Below the pieces are notes generated by a model. It saw only the letters and a list, made by a program, of their open reading frames with translations. It searched no databases and was not told the DNA's origin. 64,000 nt of DNA from Prochilodus magdalenae (Eukaryota; Chordata; Actinopteri; Characiformes; Prochilodontidae): assembly GCA_024036415.1 (NCBI GenBank), contig JAMWET010001330.1, positions 1,067,501 to 1,131,500 of the forward strand, read 5' to 3'. Shown in pieces: positions 12,966-28,139 of the stretch (position 1 is its first letter; each line of letters begins with the position of its first letter). Position numbers and translations under genes: made by a program.

Positions 12966-13929
12966 ACACATAAAGCGTTGTTTAATGTTGAAAAAGCCTT
13001 CTTGGTTTTTGTATTTGTCTTTTTTTTATGGTGGATGTGTTAAACTATAGACATTTAAAAAGACAAATAATCCATAAGCAAAGGAAGGAAATCTGAATGC
13101 TTTATGTTAATATAGTAATCCTTTGGATTAGGATACAATCCTGCTTATACTTTTATGGTTTCATTTTCAGTCCAGTGTGTTGGAATACAGGACCTCAAAC
13201 CCGCTGTCCAGATACTTATGGCTGGCACTGGGAACCGTCACCAGTGTATCATAATAAACTGACAGGATCGATAGCTCATCGATAGCCACTATGTTTAAAT
13301 GAAGCATGCAGTCCAAAGGAGAAGGGGATTGACAGGGATTATTAAAACCAATTAGAACACAACCGTGGCCTAATGGCAGGCCTTATGGGAAATGGTAATT
13401 GACATTTCTCCATTCTCCCAGTGTACCGGCCTTTAAAGCCAGATGAGTCATGGAATGCACTTTGGTCCTATATACACTTAAGCTTTGACTCAACATCTCA
13501 GATCATGGCCTTATTCTGTACATGCAGAGAGACGTCTGTGGAGTGTACTTTTTCAGCTTTCCTCAGACCACTTACCCCTTAGGGGTCTGAGGTTTTTCAG
13601 AGGTATTATAACTTTGAAGCACTATTAAGTGTAATTACATAATTGCATACATAGTTGGTTGTGTAATGAATTTAATTTATATTTAATTTTTATTCTCAAC
13701 TGACTGGTTTACAATGAGGTTCATAAATGTTTGGACATTGACAAAGTCAGTATGTACAGACAGGACAAAGGTTAATCTGTATCAGAATAATGGGAAGAGA
13801 AAAGTATGGAGAGTAGAAGGAACTGCTCATGATCCAAAGTGTACTACTGTCCCCGGCATGAACATGCATGGCTGCCAATGGTTGCTGTTTCCCTTATATT
13901 CACTGATAATTCCGCTGCAAACAGTTCAG
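12966..13929. other. No gene recognised
   Basis: No supported exon or repeat. The short frames at 13097 and 13714 have no recognisable domain. Confidence 0.4.
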
Positions 13930-14545
13930 CCACGTGACTCCACTGCTGGGTTTCCTTCACTGGCTTCCTGTAGCTGCCCGCATCAGATTTAAAACTCTGA
14001 TGCTTACCTACAAAGCCAAGAATGGACCAGCCCCTCTTTACCTTATGGCAATGGTTAAGAGTCGATCTGTACCTCGAGCCCTTCGAGCTTCAAGTACAGC
14101 TCGACGTGAACCGGCATCCCTGAAAACACATGGAGGACAGGCGTCCAGACTCTTCTCTATCCTGGCTCCCAGATGGTGGAATGAACTCCCTAGCTGTGCG
14201 AACAGTCTCTGGCAGTCTTCAAACACAGACTGAAGACCCATCCCTTTGTAAACCATTTAATTGAGTGAGCACTAGTAGATGTGTATATTGAAATATTGAA
14301 ATACTTTGTTTTGGCACTTATACTCACCAACGTATTTCTTCTGTCTAGGTATAAGCGCTGGGTTGGGCTTGCTAGATAGTGTCCTCATGCTTATATATGT
14401 CTGTGTATTGTTCACTCTAGGTTTTAGCACTGCCCCTTGTTCAGGCAGTGTCTGAGCCCATGGCGAGTTTTGATTCTAACCCTCCTATACTAGCTGGAAA
14501 ACATTACCCGCCGGAACACTAAGCACGGTTATAAGTTGTTGTAAA
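13930..14545 (+). mobile_element. LINE ORF2 C-terminus and 3' UTR
   Basis: The + strand encodes the end of a non-LTR retrotransposon polyprotein: 'LHWLPVAARIRFKTLMLTYK', 'APLYL', 'SRLFSILAPRWWNELP'. This is the usual signature just after the reverse transcriptase of L2/Rex-type fish LINEs. It is 5'-truncated, as is normal for LINE insertions, and is followed by a 3' UTR containing 'cttgttcaggcagtgtctgag'. A related 3' end lies at 9.84 kb. Start codons inside this stretch are not meaningful. Confidence 0.8.
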
Positions 14546-15494
14546 TGTTAATGTTTTTAAAAAATTTTTAAAAAGACAGAATGCATTTTTATTTGGCATA
14601 ACTGAAGGCAAAATGCCTCAGTTTAGGTGTTTCAAAGATACACATTGCGTATGTTCTGAAGAGATGACTGACCATAAACAGCAGCCATTTTGAGAATGCT
14701 GAGCTAAATTTGACCCAGTCAACCGTGTGCTGTTATTGTAAAATGGAAGTGTCTCAAAGTCTAGTAGACTGTTGGAGTGTAAAAATCACCTGTTGTCGGG
14801 TTCGTTTGTCTCCAAACTGTTTTTGTTGGATATCATCACAAGGATTGTGCATTGGGAACTTAATGGGTTTTCATGGCTAATTAGCTGCATACAAGCCTAA
14901 GATCACTATCTGCAATAGATAGAGTTGGCTGGGGTGGTGTAAAACATGCTGCCAGCATTTTGGCACAGCTGATAAAATGCAAGTTTGATGTGACCTACCG
15001 GAATCCACAGTGATTCAAAGTTCACAACGGTGAAGTTTGGTATGATGGGTCTGGGCGGTTTTTAGGGTTTAAGCCTTTTTAATCTGGTGAAGTGTTGTGT
15101 CATCTTGTCTAGCCGTGCCTCTGTCTTTCGTTGGTAAATTCTGCCTGTATACTATTTACCTTCCCTCATGCGCTCCACAGCCTTGTGGTTTTGTAGTTGT
15201 TTTGGTTTGTGTCTCCTCCTCTTGTCCTGCCTCCTTGTCGTCTCTGTGTCTGTAACCCTGCCCTCTTGTTGGCTCCAGGCATTTCTGGTTTGTTCTTCTG
15301 GTAGTTCTTCACCTTGTCTTTGTTTCCCTGCTTTTTTTGTGTCTCTGTATTTATCTTGGTTAACTATATGCCCTGTACTTTTTTGCTTTGTCACTTTTGT
15401 GGACTATACTGCATCCCCTCCTTGTTACACTGCTACAGCAAACAAAGACATTTTAGACAATTACACACTTATATATAAACTTATAATAATTTGG
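14546..15494. other. No gene recognised
   Basis: The part 15100-15440 is pyrimidine-rich ('gtcctgcctccttgtcgtct') and may be retroelement-derived UTR. No supported gene. Confidence 0.35.
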
Positions 15495-15850
15495 GAAAAA
15501 CCTTTTCCTGTTCCAGCATGACTGTGCACATAGCACAACTCAGTAAAGGCATTGTTTGCAGGAACTCTAAAGGCCCACACAGAGCCCTGACATAAACCTC
15601 ACTGAATGTTGGTATGATTTGGAATTTGCAAGCGAAGATGTCTTATCCATCATCAGTATCAGACCTCACAGATGTTCTTTTGACAGAACAGCCACAAATT
15701 CCTAGAAACACACTGCAAAATCTTTTTGAGGCGTGGAGGCTTTTATGGCTGCAAAAGCAAACTTCATATTAATGTCCAAGGGTTTGGAAAGTGATATTCA
15801 ACAAGTTTATATAGACGTTATGGTCAGGCAGCCACATATTTTATTAATTA
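15495..15850 (+). mobile_element. Tc1-like transposase C-terminal remnant
   Basis: Broken frames give 'FLFQHDCAHSTTQ', 'PDINLTECWYDLEFA' (a decayed DLNxxE-type catalytic block) and 'GVEAFMAAKANF'. These are the order and spacing of a Tc1-like transposase end. The string 'atggtcaggcagccacatat' follows, like the usual terminal sequence of this family. Multiple stops make it dead. Confidence 0.6.
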
Positions 15851-16699
15851 AGTTAATGCATATTTTGACTACAAATTACATGAATGTTAATTTCTTATTT
15901 TTTCACAGTGTTGCATGTAAATGTGAGTTATGCAGTGAAGGCATCGCCCCAAAAGGTTCTAGAAGCTACCAGAAGGCTTAATCTATTCCATAAATTCTTG
16001 CTAGGAAATGTTCACAAAAACTTTAATGGCCATAACAAATGACACTGAAATGCACACTTAAGCAAAGCAATTACCACTCCGACTTCATTGACATATGCAT
16101 TAAACAAGGGCCTTGGTGCATCTCGTTTGAAAGTGCTGACTGGCAGTTCCCTAGAGTGGAAAAAGGGAAATGTAATCTGACAGGATAAAGAAGGGAACAG
16201 CTAATCAAAGGAGATGGAGATAAAAGCACCTAAGACTAGCCAGAACCTACTAACAAGCTGATGACTCACAGGCCTAACAGAGGAGTGTCACAAGCAAGTG
16301 TTAATAAAAAGGAGGCATCTAATCTCATCAGTACAATTCCATTCCCTTAACCATTTGAGTAAACCAATCATATATCATACTGAAAAGCTGGTGAAGTTGT
16401 TGAAAAAGCCACAAGAAATAATAATTATAATTTTTAAACAGTTAATTCCACGTGGATGACTTGTTATACAGACTGACATTTGTATAAAATGTTGCACTAT
16501 AGAGCAGAGCTCTGTCTTTTACATTAAAAACATCCTCTTTCTTGCTATATCCCGATAAAGCATATTGTGTCGCACTACAGCAACTTAGTATTGGATGTCA
16601 CGAACGAGCTTGAACTTATATTGGTCCAATATCTACCAAAAGAACTTTCTTGGGCATAACAATAACACAAACACTTTAATATTTAATATGTTTATTATT
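15851..16699. other. No gene recognised
   Basis: Unassigned non-coding DNA between two Tc1 remnants. Confidence 0.4.
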
Positions 16700-17260
16700 A
16701 TTCATTTGTGCCATCAATTGGTGACCACTGAATCCGAAACAATAATCTTTGCTGTTCGAGGTACTCTTAAAAGTGTTCACAAGGGATTACTTTGGCAAAC
16801 CCTTACCAAGCAATACAATATGGAGTCACAAACGTTACTTAAACCTTTACTGTGCAAAACAGATAATGTAAACCGTACTGTAGGTTATGTAAACCATGTC
16901 CAGATGCAGTGTCAACTTCTGTGGGCTCAGAGGCATCTTGGATGGACCATCACACAGTGGAAAGCTTTTTTTGGAAGAAATGAACATTGTGTGCTCCACA
17001 CCAAAGCCGAAGATGATAATCCAGACTGTTATAATCTACAAAAGCCAGGGTCTGTGGTATATGGTCAGGGTGTTGGTGCTCTTGGCAAAGGTCGTTTACA
17101 TTTCTGTGATGCAGCATTAATGTAGATATGTACAATGAGATCTTAGAGCAATTTATTCTGCCTTCAACAACACATGGTTTTCAGGGACATCCATGCATTT
17201 TCCACAAGACCACATTACAAAGGCATGGCGGGTATGATACTGGATTGAAACCAGTCAAAA
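16700..17260 (+). mobile_element. Tc1-like transposase catalytic-domain remnant
   Basis: The frame ending at 17125 contains 'QRHLGWTITQWKAFFG', 'HTKAEDDNPDCYN' and 'VGALGKGRLHFCDAA', continued by 'YNEILEQFILPS' and 'FQGHPCIFHKT' in a second frame. This is the middle of a Tc1-like DDE domain. The catalytic Asp-Glu block has decayed (the residues after WKAFFG read RNEHC) and a frameshift follows. No terminal repeats were found. Confidence 0.7.
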
Positions 17261-17689
17261 CTAATGTAAGAAACATTTGTGAGAAACATTTTTTTTACTC
17301 TACCAACTTTTTATGATTTTGAGTTGTATATTTTTCCAGCCTTGATTGTTTCTTTTCCAGCTTTCACATTCATAAAGAACCTCAGAAAACATCCTGACCT
17401 TTGTTTGTAGAGACAAATCATAACATTTGAAGGCGAGTGTCAAGTGTGGTTTGTTAATCAGTGTAGAGATTCCTCATTAGGATAATGAGATATTCCGGTA
17501 TTCACATTTCCTGAGAACATTCCATAATTTTACATGCTCAGCACAGTCTAGCTGTGGTTAATGAAACGCATGTTGACTTGCTTCATGAATTTCCTTGACA
17601 TTTTCAGTGATCCAGGCTACATGTACACAATAATATATCTTGCTCCTTTACCTTTCCTGAGTCCTGCTTGCACTCTGATGTAAGGCTCT
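17261..17689. other. No gene recognised
   Basis: Unassigned non-coding DNA. Confidence 0.4.
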
Positions 17690-19230
17690 GGTGGTTGTTA
17701 AATAATCCCAAGCATTACTTTACTGGTGTGATAGGAGGGACCCTGCGTGATAGTTTGCACACTCCTTCGTATCTCCTGGTATGGAATGTAAACTGACCTC
17801 TTCCAATCTGCCAGCCATTGAGCTGTTTTTCTAATTAGTTGGCATAATTTGGTCAGTAACATAATCTTATTCAGAATATTGAAATATTTCCCTTGCACTG
17901 TTCCCTAGCACTAAAATCTCTTCTGTGTCATTGACATCAACAAAAGTGTCTTGGACAATGACATATTTTTTTTGTAGAGATCTTAAGTGTTTTCTGTCCA
18001 TCGCTTTTTTTTTTCAGCCATTGTGATTTGTCTGATGACATCGCTTAGTGTTTTAACCCATGGCAGAATTTGATATTGTCCCTTTTACTGTGTGTTTAGA
18101 GTACTGGTTTATGTCCTTCCTGGCACCTCTTTGGAATTCCTGGTTTAGGAAGATCTTAATCCTTCTTGATTTTGTTTTTTCCTCTCCTCTCTATACTGTA
18201 TCCACTTTGATTTTTCTTTCTCCTCTTCATTCTTCCCAGGGTTTTCTCTGATGATTCTTTCGTGACTTCTTTGACTTCCAAAACTCCTCTGGTTACCTGT
18301 GAAATACATCCAGCATTTAAAATCAACTCCTGATCTTTCCTTTGAAGACAGGCTGTATGTTTTCCAGGTCATATTTTGGAAATCTGATGGTTTTAGTGGT
18401 TTTCTTTTTCCCCTCACTTCACTTGGAACTTGCACATTAGTAGTTTGTGATCTGTTCCACAATCAGCTACAGGCCATGTGGAGTTTCTCCATCTTATGCT
18501 CAATGTAGTCAACTGACATCAGTGGGTCATTCACAGCTCTCTGTCCAAGAACAGCCTTGTAGATATCCTTATTGATGCTAAAAGCCACTCATTTGTCTCC
18601 GTTGTTCATGACCTAAGTAGTACTAGAATAGAGAAATTAAAAGGCTGAAGAAAACAGGACATGAAGGTAACTTGCTGACGCTGAGGATGCTGACATGTGG
18701 ACAATCCATTTCCATTTTTGTGACTTCCAGATTGTGATGATTCATAATTACTACATTCCAAGTTAAACTGTGATTTTGTTTTTGCAGCTTTGAATTCCTA
18801 TTCCTCGCCTCTCAGCTAGACTCCCCGAAGGCTTTGATCTAGCCATGTCATACGTACAAGCTGTACTCAGAGGAATGCTCAGTTCTTCCCCAGAAACAAG
18901 TCGAGTGCCTTTGCGATCTGAGGGTCCCATCTTTTGGCATTTGACAATCCTGACAATCATTCTGTTGTGTCTTTCCATGTGGCTTTTCTTGCTAAAGTAC
19001 AGTCCAGCTCTTCTGCGCAGTTGAACTGATGTCTTTTTCACTTCTGTGATCATCCGCCAGTAGCATCATCCTATATTGCTGCTGCCCAGTATAGGTGGTA
19101 TGTTTGTCTGGCACCTCTGATAAGACCTTTCTGCCATGGGAGACCCTAAAAGGAGTTTAACCCCAGGCAGAATGGTTCTCCGCTAATTCAGTGCACACAA
19201 ACCACCTCATCTCAACAAGGCAACATACCT
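17690..19230 (-). mobile_element. Degenerate RTE/BovB-like LINE, endonuclease to RT
   Basis: On the minus strand the order is 5' region (about 19230-18760), endonuclease end and linker (about 18600-18145), then reverse transcriptase start (17898-17698). The last part reads 'QWLADWKRSVYIP' and 'HTSKVMLGII', close to the RT motif 'W..DWK.S...P....SNYR.I...S...K....I' of these LINEs. The linker reads 'WNRSQTTNVQVP' with 'GKRKPL', like the end of an AP endonuclease plus basic linker. Stops and frameshifts are frequent, and the rest of the RT is missing. Confidence 0.65.
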
Positions 19231-21727
19231 TGAGAGGGAAAGATATTTACAATATTATTATATACCATATTGTTTAACAGATCATTTTTCTGTTTTTATT
19301 TATGACTTTAGGGGTTTAAAGGTTGTTTTTTTTTTTTTTGGTACATTGATATAATATATAGCAAAACAAAACTAAATATTTAGATTTGTAGGTAAGTAGC
19401 CAAGTCAGCATTTATAAACATTGGGATTAATTTAAAATTAAATAAATAATTTTAAATAATTTTAAGTTTAAAGGCTTATTGTGACAGCTGTACACAACAA
19501 TTTGTTATCAACACAGCTGCAGTCTATTTTATCTTGGCATTGCCAGGGTTCTCACCTCTCCCTTACATCCCTTATCACTCACTAGCAGCTCAACACAGGA
19601 GAGACAGCAGTGTCCTAGTTAAGTCCATTTTCATTCCACAGGTGGAATGTCCACAAGGAGGAGCTACAGAAAGAAGGTAAACAATCATCCACTAAAAGGA
19701 TATACATTGTTTATGAAAAGACATTTGTTATGTACTAGGTCAAATCATCATCTTTCATGACATAGATATTTTTTATTATTATTATTTTATCAATGAACAC
19801 CATGGAATACATAAACCTAGCAGATATGCATGGTTTAATATAGTCTTTAATAATAATAAAAGTTGCGGTTGTTAAAAATCTCATTGTGTAATTTTAAATA
19901 ATTCATTTCTTATTCTGATTTAATCTCTCAATTGATAAAAAATATTTTTGAAACAAGAAGCACAGAGTAGAAACTTTTCCCTCTTACCACGACAGTAAAG
20001 AAGGGCACAGAATGTAAAGAATATGTTAATTTAATTCTCTGTATAATAAAATATACAAGTACAAAATTTTATTTTAGCACTATACCAAAACAAAAATAAT
20101 AACCTGTAGGTCAATCTTAATATGAATGTATCAGGTCCCTCCTCGATTTACCTTTCTGGACATACAGTGTGTACTGTTTTGTAGCTTTGGTTAAAGGATT
20201 AGACAAGCTTTACTGAATGTAGGCAAAGATCCTATTTTAGCTAATGAGAAAATTTAGCATACAGTTCATTTTTTGTTCATATGCATTAATCTGAAATGCA
20301 AATCGTTTTCATTTTGCATGTCACATGTTAGAACAGATTGATCATGTTTTGTTGTTGTTGCTGTTGTTGTCTGATTAGCTCGTTGGCATAGCTTTTTAAA
20401 GTTGCACTTTTCCAGTTTGATTAGTAATTTTGACAACTGCTGAAATGCTACATGTGTCATTAAGTGGGATCTGTTTTTGGCAGCATTATGTGAGGCTTAT
20501 CCAGCCACACAACGGTAGCTACAAGAGAACACATTTGTAGCTGGAACATAGCAAGGTGAGTTTGCACAACACCTCTGACTCCGAGAACAAAGACTCCACA
20601 TGCTTCTCCCACTATATGACCCTGCCATATATCTCCTGGACATCATCACACCACTGGCTTTGCTGGAGAAAACCAATCAGTTTTTTGTGTGCAGTCACAC
20701 AGAAGCTGATTTGCTGGTAAGTCATTTAGTAAAATCAGAGAGAATGACCCTACCACCCTTTCCTCATAAACCACAATGCATCCAAGAGCAGCCTCAATTA
20801 CTCTCCGTGAACTCTGCCATGCTGAAATTGAGTGCATCGAGTGTATTTGGTGGTGCCCACCACAACTGAAGCAGGAACCAATGAATCCCAATGTGCTTCC
20901 TCTTTCCAACTATTTGATTTGATTCTACTGCTCCTGGTCCTGTCTGTCCTGCAGCTATAGCTGCCCAGAAAATAATACTACGCTGAACACTTATGCCTGA
21001 AAATTCATCTCATATCTTAGTGATTAGAGTTTTCACTGCACTCACTGTTCTAGATATTCCTATTTGAATATATTTAAATTGAAGATTTTTTTCAGCATCT
21101 TTTAGCTTGAAGTAATTGTTTACAAAGTTTCAGCATAACTCAAATTCATCTCTCCAAGTTCATTTGTACATTTGTAAACTGCTATTAGTAATATAAATAC
21201 AGCTACCATTACACTAATACTGTGGCTTCATGGGAAACATAGCACTTTAGACAAAAGCTCTCTTATTGCACACACCCACAGTGGAGCCCTCTGCCCAACA
21301 CCTCTGAACAGACATTGCTGTTCAACCTGTGACTGAAAATACTGTGTAGTAGCAGGAATAACAGTTGTGATTCTATTTGACATGGACTGGACAAATGTTC
21401 AAACACTCCTGCATCAATGAATTGCACAGTTAGGCCATGTTTGGTGGATGCCTTCCCTGGAACTTTTCCGAGGAGAATTTCTTGTAGACTGTGATTTTTG
21501 CCATGTAGACTCCATGTATGCCATGTTTGACCATATGCTTCCATACACCTGCAAATTTAGCTACTTCCTTCACACTATGGTATTTGGCCTGTAATGCAGT
21601 TCGGTCATCGGCCATTAACATCTACCTTGCTCATTAACTATGATCTGTGATCTAAGAATCATGTTTTTGGTATTCACGTGTCAGGTATTTATAACCCCAT
21701 CATCCTTGTGCAACGCCACCTGTGGTT
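19231..21727. other. No gene recognised
   Basis: AT-rich. Overlapping minus-strand frames at 21263-21621 are moderately long but show no domain or splice context. A (GTT)n-like stretch lies at about 20350-20370. Confidence 0.4.
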
Positions 21728-23268
<1,541 letters not shown>

Positions 23269-23320
23269 ATAAAAATAATAATAATAATAATAATAGAAAT
23301 AATAATAATAATAATGCAAT
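23269..23320. repeat. (AAT)n microsatellite
   Basis: Short AAT/ATA array abutting the larger ACT array, followed by very AT-rich DNA to about 23455. Confidence 0.9.
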
Positions 23321-23869
23321 ATTAGCAATGCTTCTACTACTAATAAAATAATAATATTTATATAAAATATTTACACTTTTATTATATTCTTATATTATAA
23401 TATATCTATGTATTAATATAATATATATCTTTTATTATATTATTATATTTATACATGCAGCAACGGTCACAAAAAAGCAAAAGTTTGATTGTAGTTGTGC
23501 ACCAGCTAAGCTCCTCTCCTGTGACTGCTCCTTAGTTAGATTCTAATCAGACTCCAGCTTCTTCACACAGCTCTCCTACAGAGTGAAAATAATCCACACC
23601 ATCCCATTTCCCCGTGTGCCCCTCACAGCCCCTCAACAGCGGCAGCACCTTCAACACACGGTTAAAAATAGCCATGATGAGAGAAACCATTACAGAACAT
23701 ACAACTGATTATCACCTTTACAAACACAAAGTAGAAAGGTATGAATGTAAAACTGCTCATGTAACAGTGTATGCACATGCATTAGGTAAACATCTTAAAC
23801 ATTATGAATAAACATTGTTGTTTAGGTGGCAGTTAGTTGTGCTCACAGCAAGAATTAAGAAGGGCCTGG
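23321..23869. other. No gene recognised
   Basis: AT-rich then unique-looking sequence without supported exons. Confidence 0.4.
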
Positions 23870-24165
23870 GTTTGATGCTCTGGCAGGATGATCTGGGTCC
23901 AGCTTTTGTGAAGTCTGCATGTTCTCCGGTTTCATCCCACAGTCCAAAAGCATGCAGTCAGATAAACTGGAGAGTGAGTGAGTGAGTGAGTGAGTGAGTG
24001 AGTGAGTGAGTGAGTGACTGAGTGACTGAGTGACTGAGTGAGTGAGTGTGTATGTCCATGTGTCTGCCCAGTGATAGACTGGTGGCCAGCCCAGGGGGTT
24101 TCCTGCTTTTTGCCCAGTGTTTGCTGGGATAGCTTCCACCCACGAAGTGACTTAGATGATGAATG
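23870..24165 (+). repeat. Dispersed SINE-like repeat with (GAGT)n
   Basis: Shares 'ttctccggtttcatcccaca', 'gtccaaaagcatgcag', 'gtgatagactggtggcc' and 'gctgggatag' with the copies at 26.2 and 35.9 kb. A (GAGT)n tract at 23972-24050 has expanded in the variable middle. The minus-strand poly 'THSLTHSL' frames come from this tract and are not genes. Confidence 0.75.
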
Positions 24166-24389
24166 ATGTCTACATATTGCAAATAGAACACATAACTTGG
24201 TATAAAATATTTGTAAAAATTCCATGTATTTATTAGGAAATTCCCATAAAGCTTGCACAAGATCAAAAGTATAGAAGAGCCTTTTAGGATTACAAAACAT
24301 ACCAACGTATTAGGAACATAATTATCTATTTCCAGTCATTATTTTTCTGCCTTCAGATTTGATGACCACTTTTAAATTCAAGACCTTCT

Positions 24390-24500
24390 GGCTGTGAAAT
24401 CAATCAATCAACCAATCAATCAATAAATCAATTAATCAATCAATATTTATTTGTATAGTGCTTTTTTCAACTTACATCAGCTTCACAGAAAAGCATTTTA
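24390..24500 (-). mobile_element. LINE 3' tail fragment with AATC repeats
   Basis: 'aatcaatcaatatttatttg' then 'tatagtgctttttt' matches the 3' end of the LINE at 58.47 kb, also in minus orientation. Only the tail remains. Confidence 0.7.
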
Positions 24501-26159
24501 TATAAAGAAAAAGAAAACGTGTTCTGGGTGGTATTCAGCTCTCGCTGGCATTATATAATATATAGTGCTGTTAATCCCTCTAAACACATGTATCATTTCT
24601 TCATTCTTCAAAAGCTCCTGCTAACTCTGCAAACCTATGAAGGGTGTAAATATGGTTTTTATTCTTTTCAGGCAACATGCTCTCTAAATCCTTTTAGAGA
24701 AATCTGCAAGGATCATTTTTCCACATCTCTAAAGTTCAGTCTTAGAAACTGCTGCATTTCTGCAGCTGCATTTTCTGCCTCTGTCAATAGATTTTGTGCT
24801 TTTCACAATCCAAATAATTCTAAGCACATTCAGTGTCATTGAAGTCTGGACTTTGATTTGGTCATTCCATTGTTTTAAAAGCGCTCGCAGCTTTTTTGCA
24901 TGATTTTCACATTTCTTTTTTTTTTAATTATTCTTTTTTTTAGTATTTTTCTCAGACTTTTTGAGGGCTACACATCCTTTCAGACCCATAGCACTCAGTG
25001 GTCTTCACATGAAACCAGAGAGAAGCTTGATCTTTAAAATAAGAGAAAATCAATACTGATCAAGCACTCTTGCTTCAGATCTAAATGAAAGCTTTTTGAA
25101 CTCCAGCTTTAGAAATTCTTGTTTTTCACTTATTTTCCTTTGACTTTCCCCAGTGGAACATCTTAGATCCAATCCTCTCAGAAGTATCTCCTGAAAAATT
25201 AATGGCTTCATTGCCTGGAAAGTAGCTAAATGATGGATGGCCAGAGAATACTACACATACATGAACCAATTTACTATAATTTACATCACATTTACTTTCA
25301 CCTCCAGCTGCATACTATTTATAGTTTGGGAACCATCAGCATTGTTTTTCTTTAGTGCTTTTTTAAACTTCACTTCTCTGACCTTCAAGTCCAACACCCA
25401 TGCACGTCCTGTAATCAACAGCTGCATGAGGCCCTCTGGAGACTTGCAGATGCACCGTGTTTACGTCGTGCTTTTGCTTGTTTGGTGCTGATGATGGAGT
25501 AAGTTGGAAGCTGCAGGCACATTAGAAATCCTCTATAAAACTTGCTAATTAACTGGCCACCCTTGAACCCTGGGCAAAGTCCTCAGTGAGACAAATGAGT
25601 TGCAATTATTTCAAGCCAAAGAGCGCCATGAGATGTCTTAGGAGAGACAACAGACGCCACTCAAAAGTAAGTTAACCCAAAATTTCAAGGGTGTCTTAGC
25701 ACAGGGGGATGCAGCGGAACACCTCTGTGATGGTACATAGAGTGCACTTGTGAGGGAGACTGAATCCACACAGAATCCAGATGAGAACAGTGGATGCCAT
25801 TGTGTTTTCAAATGAGGATCAGTAAAAAGCCATAAAACAGACTGACGCACATAAAGGCGATGCTCAAAATGGCATCTGCCATATCCACCATGGTGCAAAA
25901 GTCCTCCCCGTGACTATTACAACCTTCAGTTCTTACCACAAATGTAAAAAAAACAATAAACAATATACACAACAATGCTAATTTCTGCTAGCATCCCCAT
26001 GGGATTCTATTAACTTGTTAGCTCTAAGCTAACAGCAAATTCCGAAGTTTTTCTTTTGGCTGCTTTAGATTAAACCCAGACATTTGAATCTTTTAAATGT
26101 CATTCAGGGTTTCAAGTCTGTGATGCATTTTAGCATATAGAACAGTATATTTTACATGG
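24501..26159. other. No gene recognised
   Basis: No supported exon or repeat. Several short frames without recognisable features. Confidence 0.4.
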
Positions 26160-26505
26160 TGGGGTCATAGATAGTACTGTTGCCTCACACCAAGAAGGGT
26201 TCAAGTCCAAGCTGGGGCATCCTGATTCCTTTCTGTGTGGAAATTTAGTACATTGTCCCTGTCTCTCTGTGGGTTTTGTCCGGGTGCTCTGGTTGTCTAC
26301 CACAGTCTAAAGGCATGTATTCAGGTGAAATGGAGATACTAAATTCCCCCAGGTGTGAGTATGTATGTCTGTGCGGCTGCCCTGCAATGGACAGGTGGCC
26401 TGTCCAGGGTGTTCCTGACTCCCATACACTGAATGCTGGAATAGGCTCCAGCACCCCCTGCGCCCCAGATGGATAAAGCAGTTTAGAGGATGAGCTGATG
26501 ATACC
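26160..26505 (+). repeat. Dispersed SINE-like repeat, copy 2
   Basis: 'gggtcatagatagtactgtt', 'gggtgctctggttgtctacc', 'acaggtggcctgtccagggt' and 'ggataaagca' match the 23.9- and 35.9-kb copies in order. The opposite-strand frame (26245-26520) is a by-product. Confidence 0.75.
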
Positions 26506-26529
26506 TTGTAACACTTTCACAGTAAGAGG

Positions 26530-26830
26530 CCTATAAAGCAGCTGCTGCTTTTCATTTCCAGCAACCCATTCTTTAAGCTGCTCTTGTGTTCAGAGTCAGT
26601 GGTGAATCTAGGGCTTCCAGAAGGAACAAAGAAGCTGCTGGTGTTCTCAGAACAGTGGGTCGACCAATCCAGAGTCCAGATCTCAACTTCACTAAATGAG
26701 TTTGTGCTTACTTGGATTGTGAGAAGCAGAAAATGCAACCAACTCCTAAGACTGAACTTGGCAGGTGTAATGGAAAAACACTGAGTGCAGATATTCCTAA
26801 CCTGAAAGCACGTCTACTGAAAAGTAGCTG
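26530..26830 (+). mobile_element. Tc1-like 3' remnant
   Basis: 'aagctgctggtgttctcaga', 'agtccagatctcaacttcac' and 'tgagaagcagaaaatgc' look like the decayed C-terminal part of a Tc1-family transposase gene. The frame is broken. Identification rests on general recognition of the family's nucleotide words and is moderate. Confidence 0.4.
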
Positions 26831-28139
26831 CCGTAGCTTCTGTGTGATTTATCTGTAGTACTGGTGCAGCAGCTTGTACTGTTTGCAGGATAATGGTTTT
26901 GATTTGAGATGTTTTGTACTTTACATTACTTGTATAGTGCATCCTTAAATTCTCATGCAGGCTTAGCTTAGCACCTCCAGACTTGCTTATATGATCTCTG
27001 AAAGTCTTCTACAAATGCCTGGGGGCAAACAGTGCCAAAAATACAAAAGTTATTGACTCTGTAGTGCAGATAAGGAGAGTCCCTATATTTGATATTTAAA
27101 GCTGAGTCGGCCAAGCCTTCCCCCGGCCGTTCATCTGATGTTGCCACATTCGAATTGTGCTGGTGATAATGGGAGCGGATGCAGTCATTTCCAAATGGAC
27201 CCAGACTTATCAGTGCGAGCACAGTGTGCTTTGAATGTGACTTCCCCATCACTATTCAGCTCATGTGGCTGCTGCGCTTGTGATTTGCACTTTGTTCAGA
27301 GTGAGATTTGATAGCTCTCTCATGGTTTGTAACCTCCCAGGCACATTGGATTTCTGTAGAGGATTACTTAAGGTCGTGTCCAAAGGTGCATAGTAAAGGA
27401 CAGAGAGAGCAAATGCAATGCATTACAGAGTAACAAATTAGACTGCTCATATTACCGTTTACTAGTAATGAAATTAACGTAACACTTTTAACGTGAATTG
27501 CAAAGTCATTCAAAGTTCAACAACAGAAGGAATCAGACCCTGATATTCATTCCTATGGCCCTGTCTAGTAACAATACTGAATCAGGAAAAATCATGCATT
27601 TTAATGAAAAACACCCCCAGCAGCTTTCCCTAATAATCCACCTACCTATAAAATGGTTTTATAAGATTTTTGTTAGTGTGTTATGCTTAATCCAAAATGC
27701 TGATGCTTTGCATTGTTCCTGAATGTGTGAGGTAATTCCTTGGTCTCAGAACACTGCTTAAAATCATCCATTGCAATCTGGCATTGCTTCAGTCAACCTT
27801 TAGCCGACACCGCCCGAATGGAATAGGTCATTTTGTGCCCATTTCAAAACCCGGTTGTCTTGTTTTATCTGATATTATAGTAATATGCCATGTAATGCAT
27901 GATAAAATACCTAAAACAGCCTTAAATGGTTTATTTCAAATCCAACAAACCGTGGCACATCAATGCACAGAGCGGCATCCAAAAAGACTGGGATACTGTG
28001 CACAGTGTGAACTAAAGCAGACTGCAGTGATGTGCAGGTCATTTAAACCTTATATTTAATTGAAAAGAGTACAAACACAACTCATACGTTAATTATCAAA
28101 ATAATCCTAATCAAAAGAAAATATAAAAATATATCTGAA
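26831..28139. other. No gene recognised
   Basis: No supported exon or named repeat. Confidence 0.4.

Noticed and set aside
12585..12969. Two minus-strand frames of 60-74 residues
   Set aside because: They lie in a repeat shared with 54 kb, and the frame is not kept in the other copy.
16595..16720. N-terminal part of the 176-residue frame starting at 16595
   Set aside because: Not transposase-like; only the later part matches a Tc1 transposase, so the first Met is not a real start.
21263..21621. Overlapping minus-strand frames near 21.4 kb
   Set aside because: Some protein-like composition, but no domain, no splice context and no copy in the window.
23855..24305. Three minus-strand frames with THSLTHSL repeats
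   Set aside because: They come from the (GAGT)n tract in a dispersed repeat.
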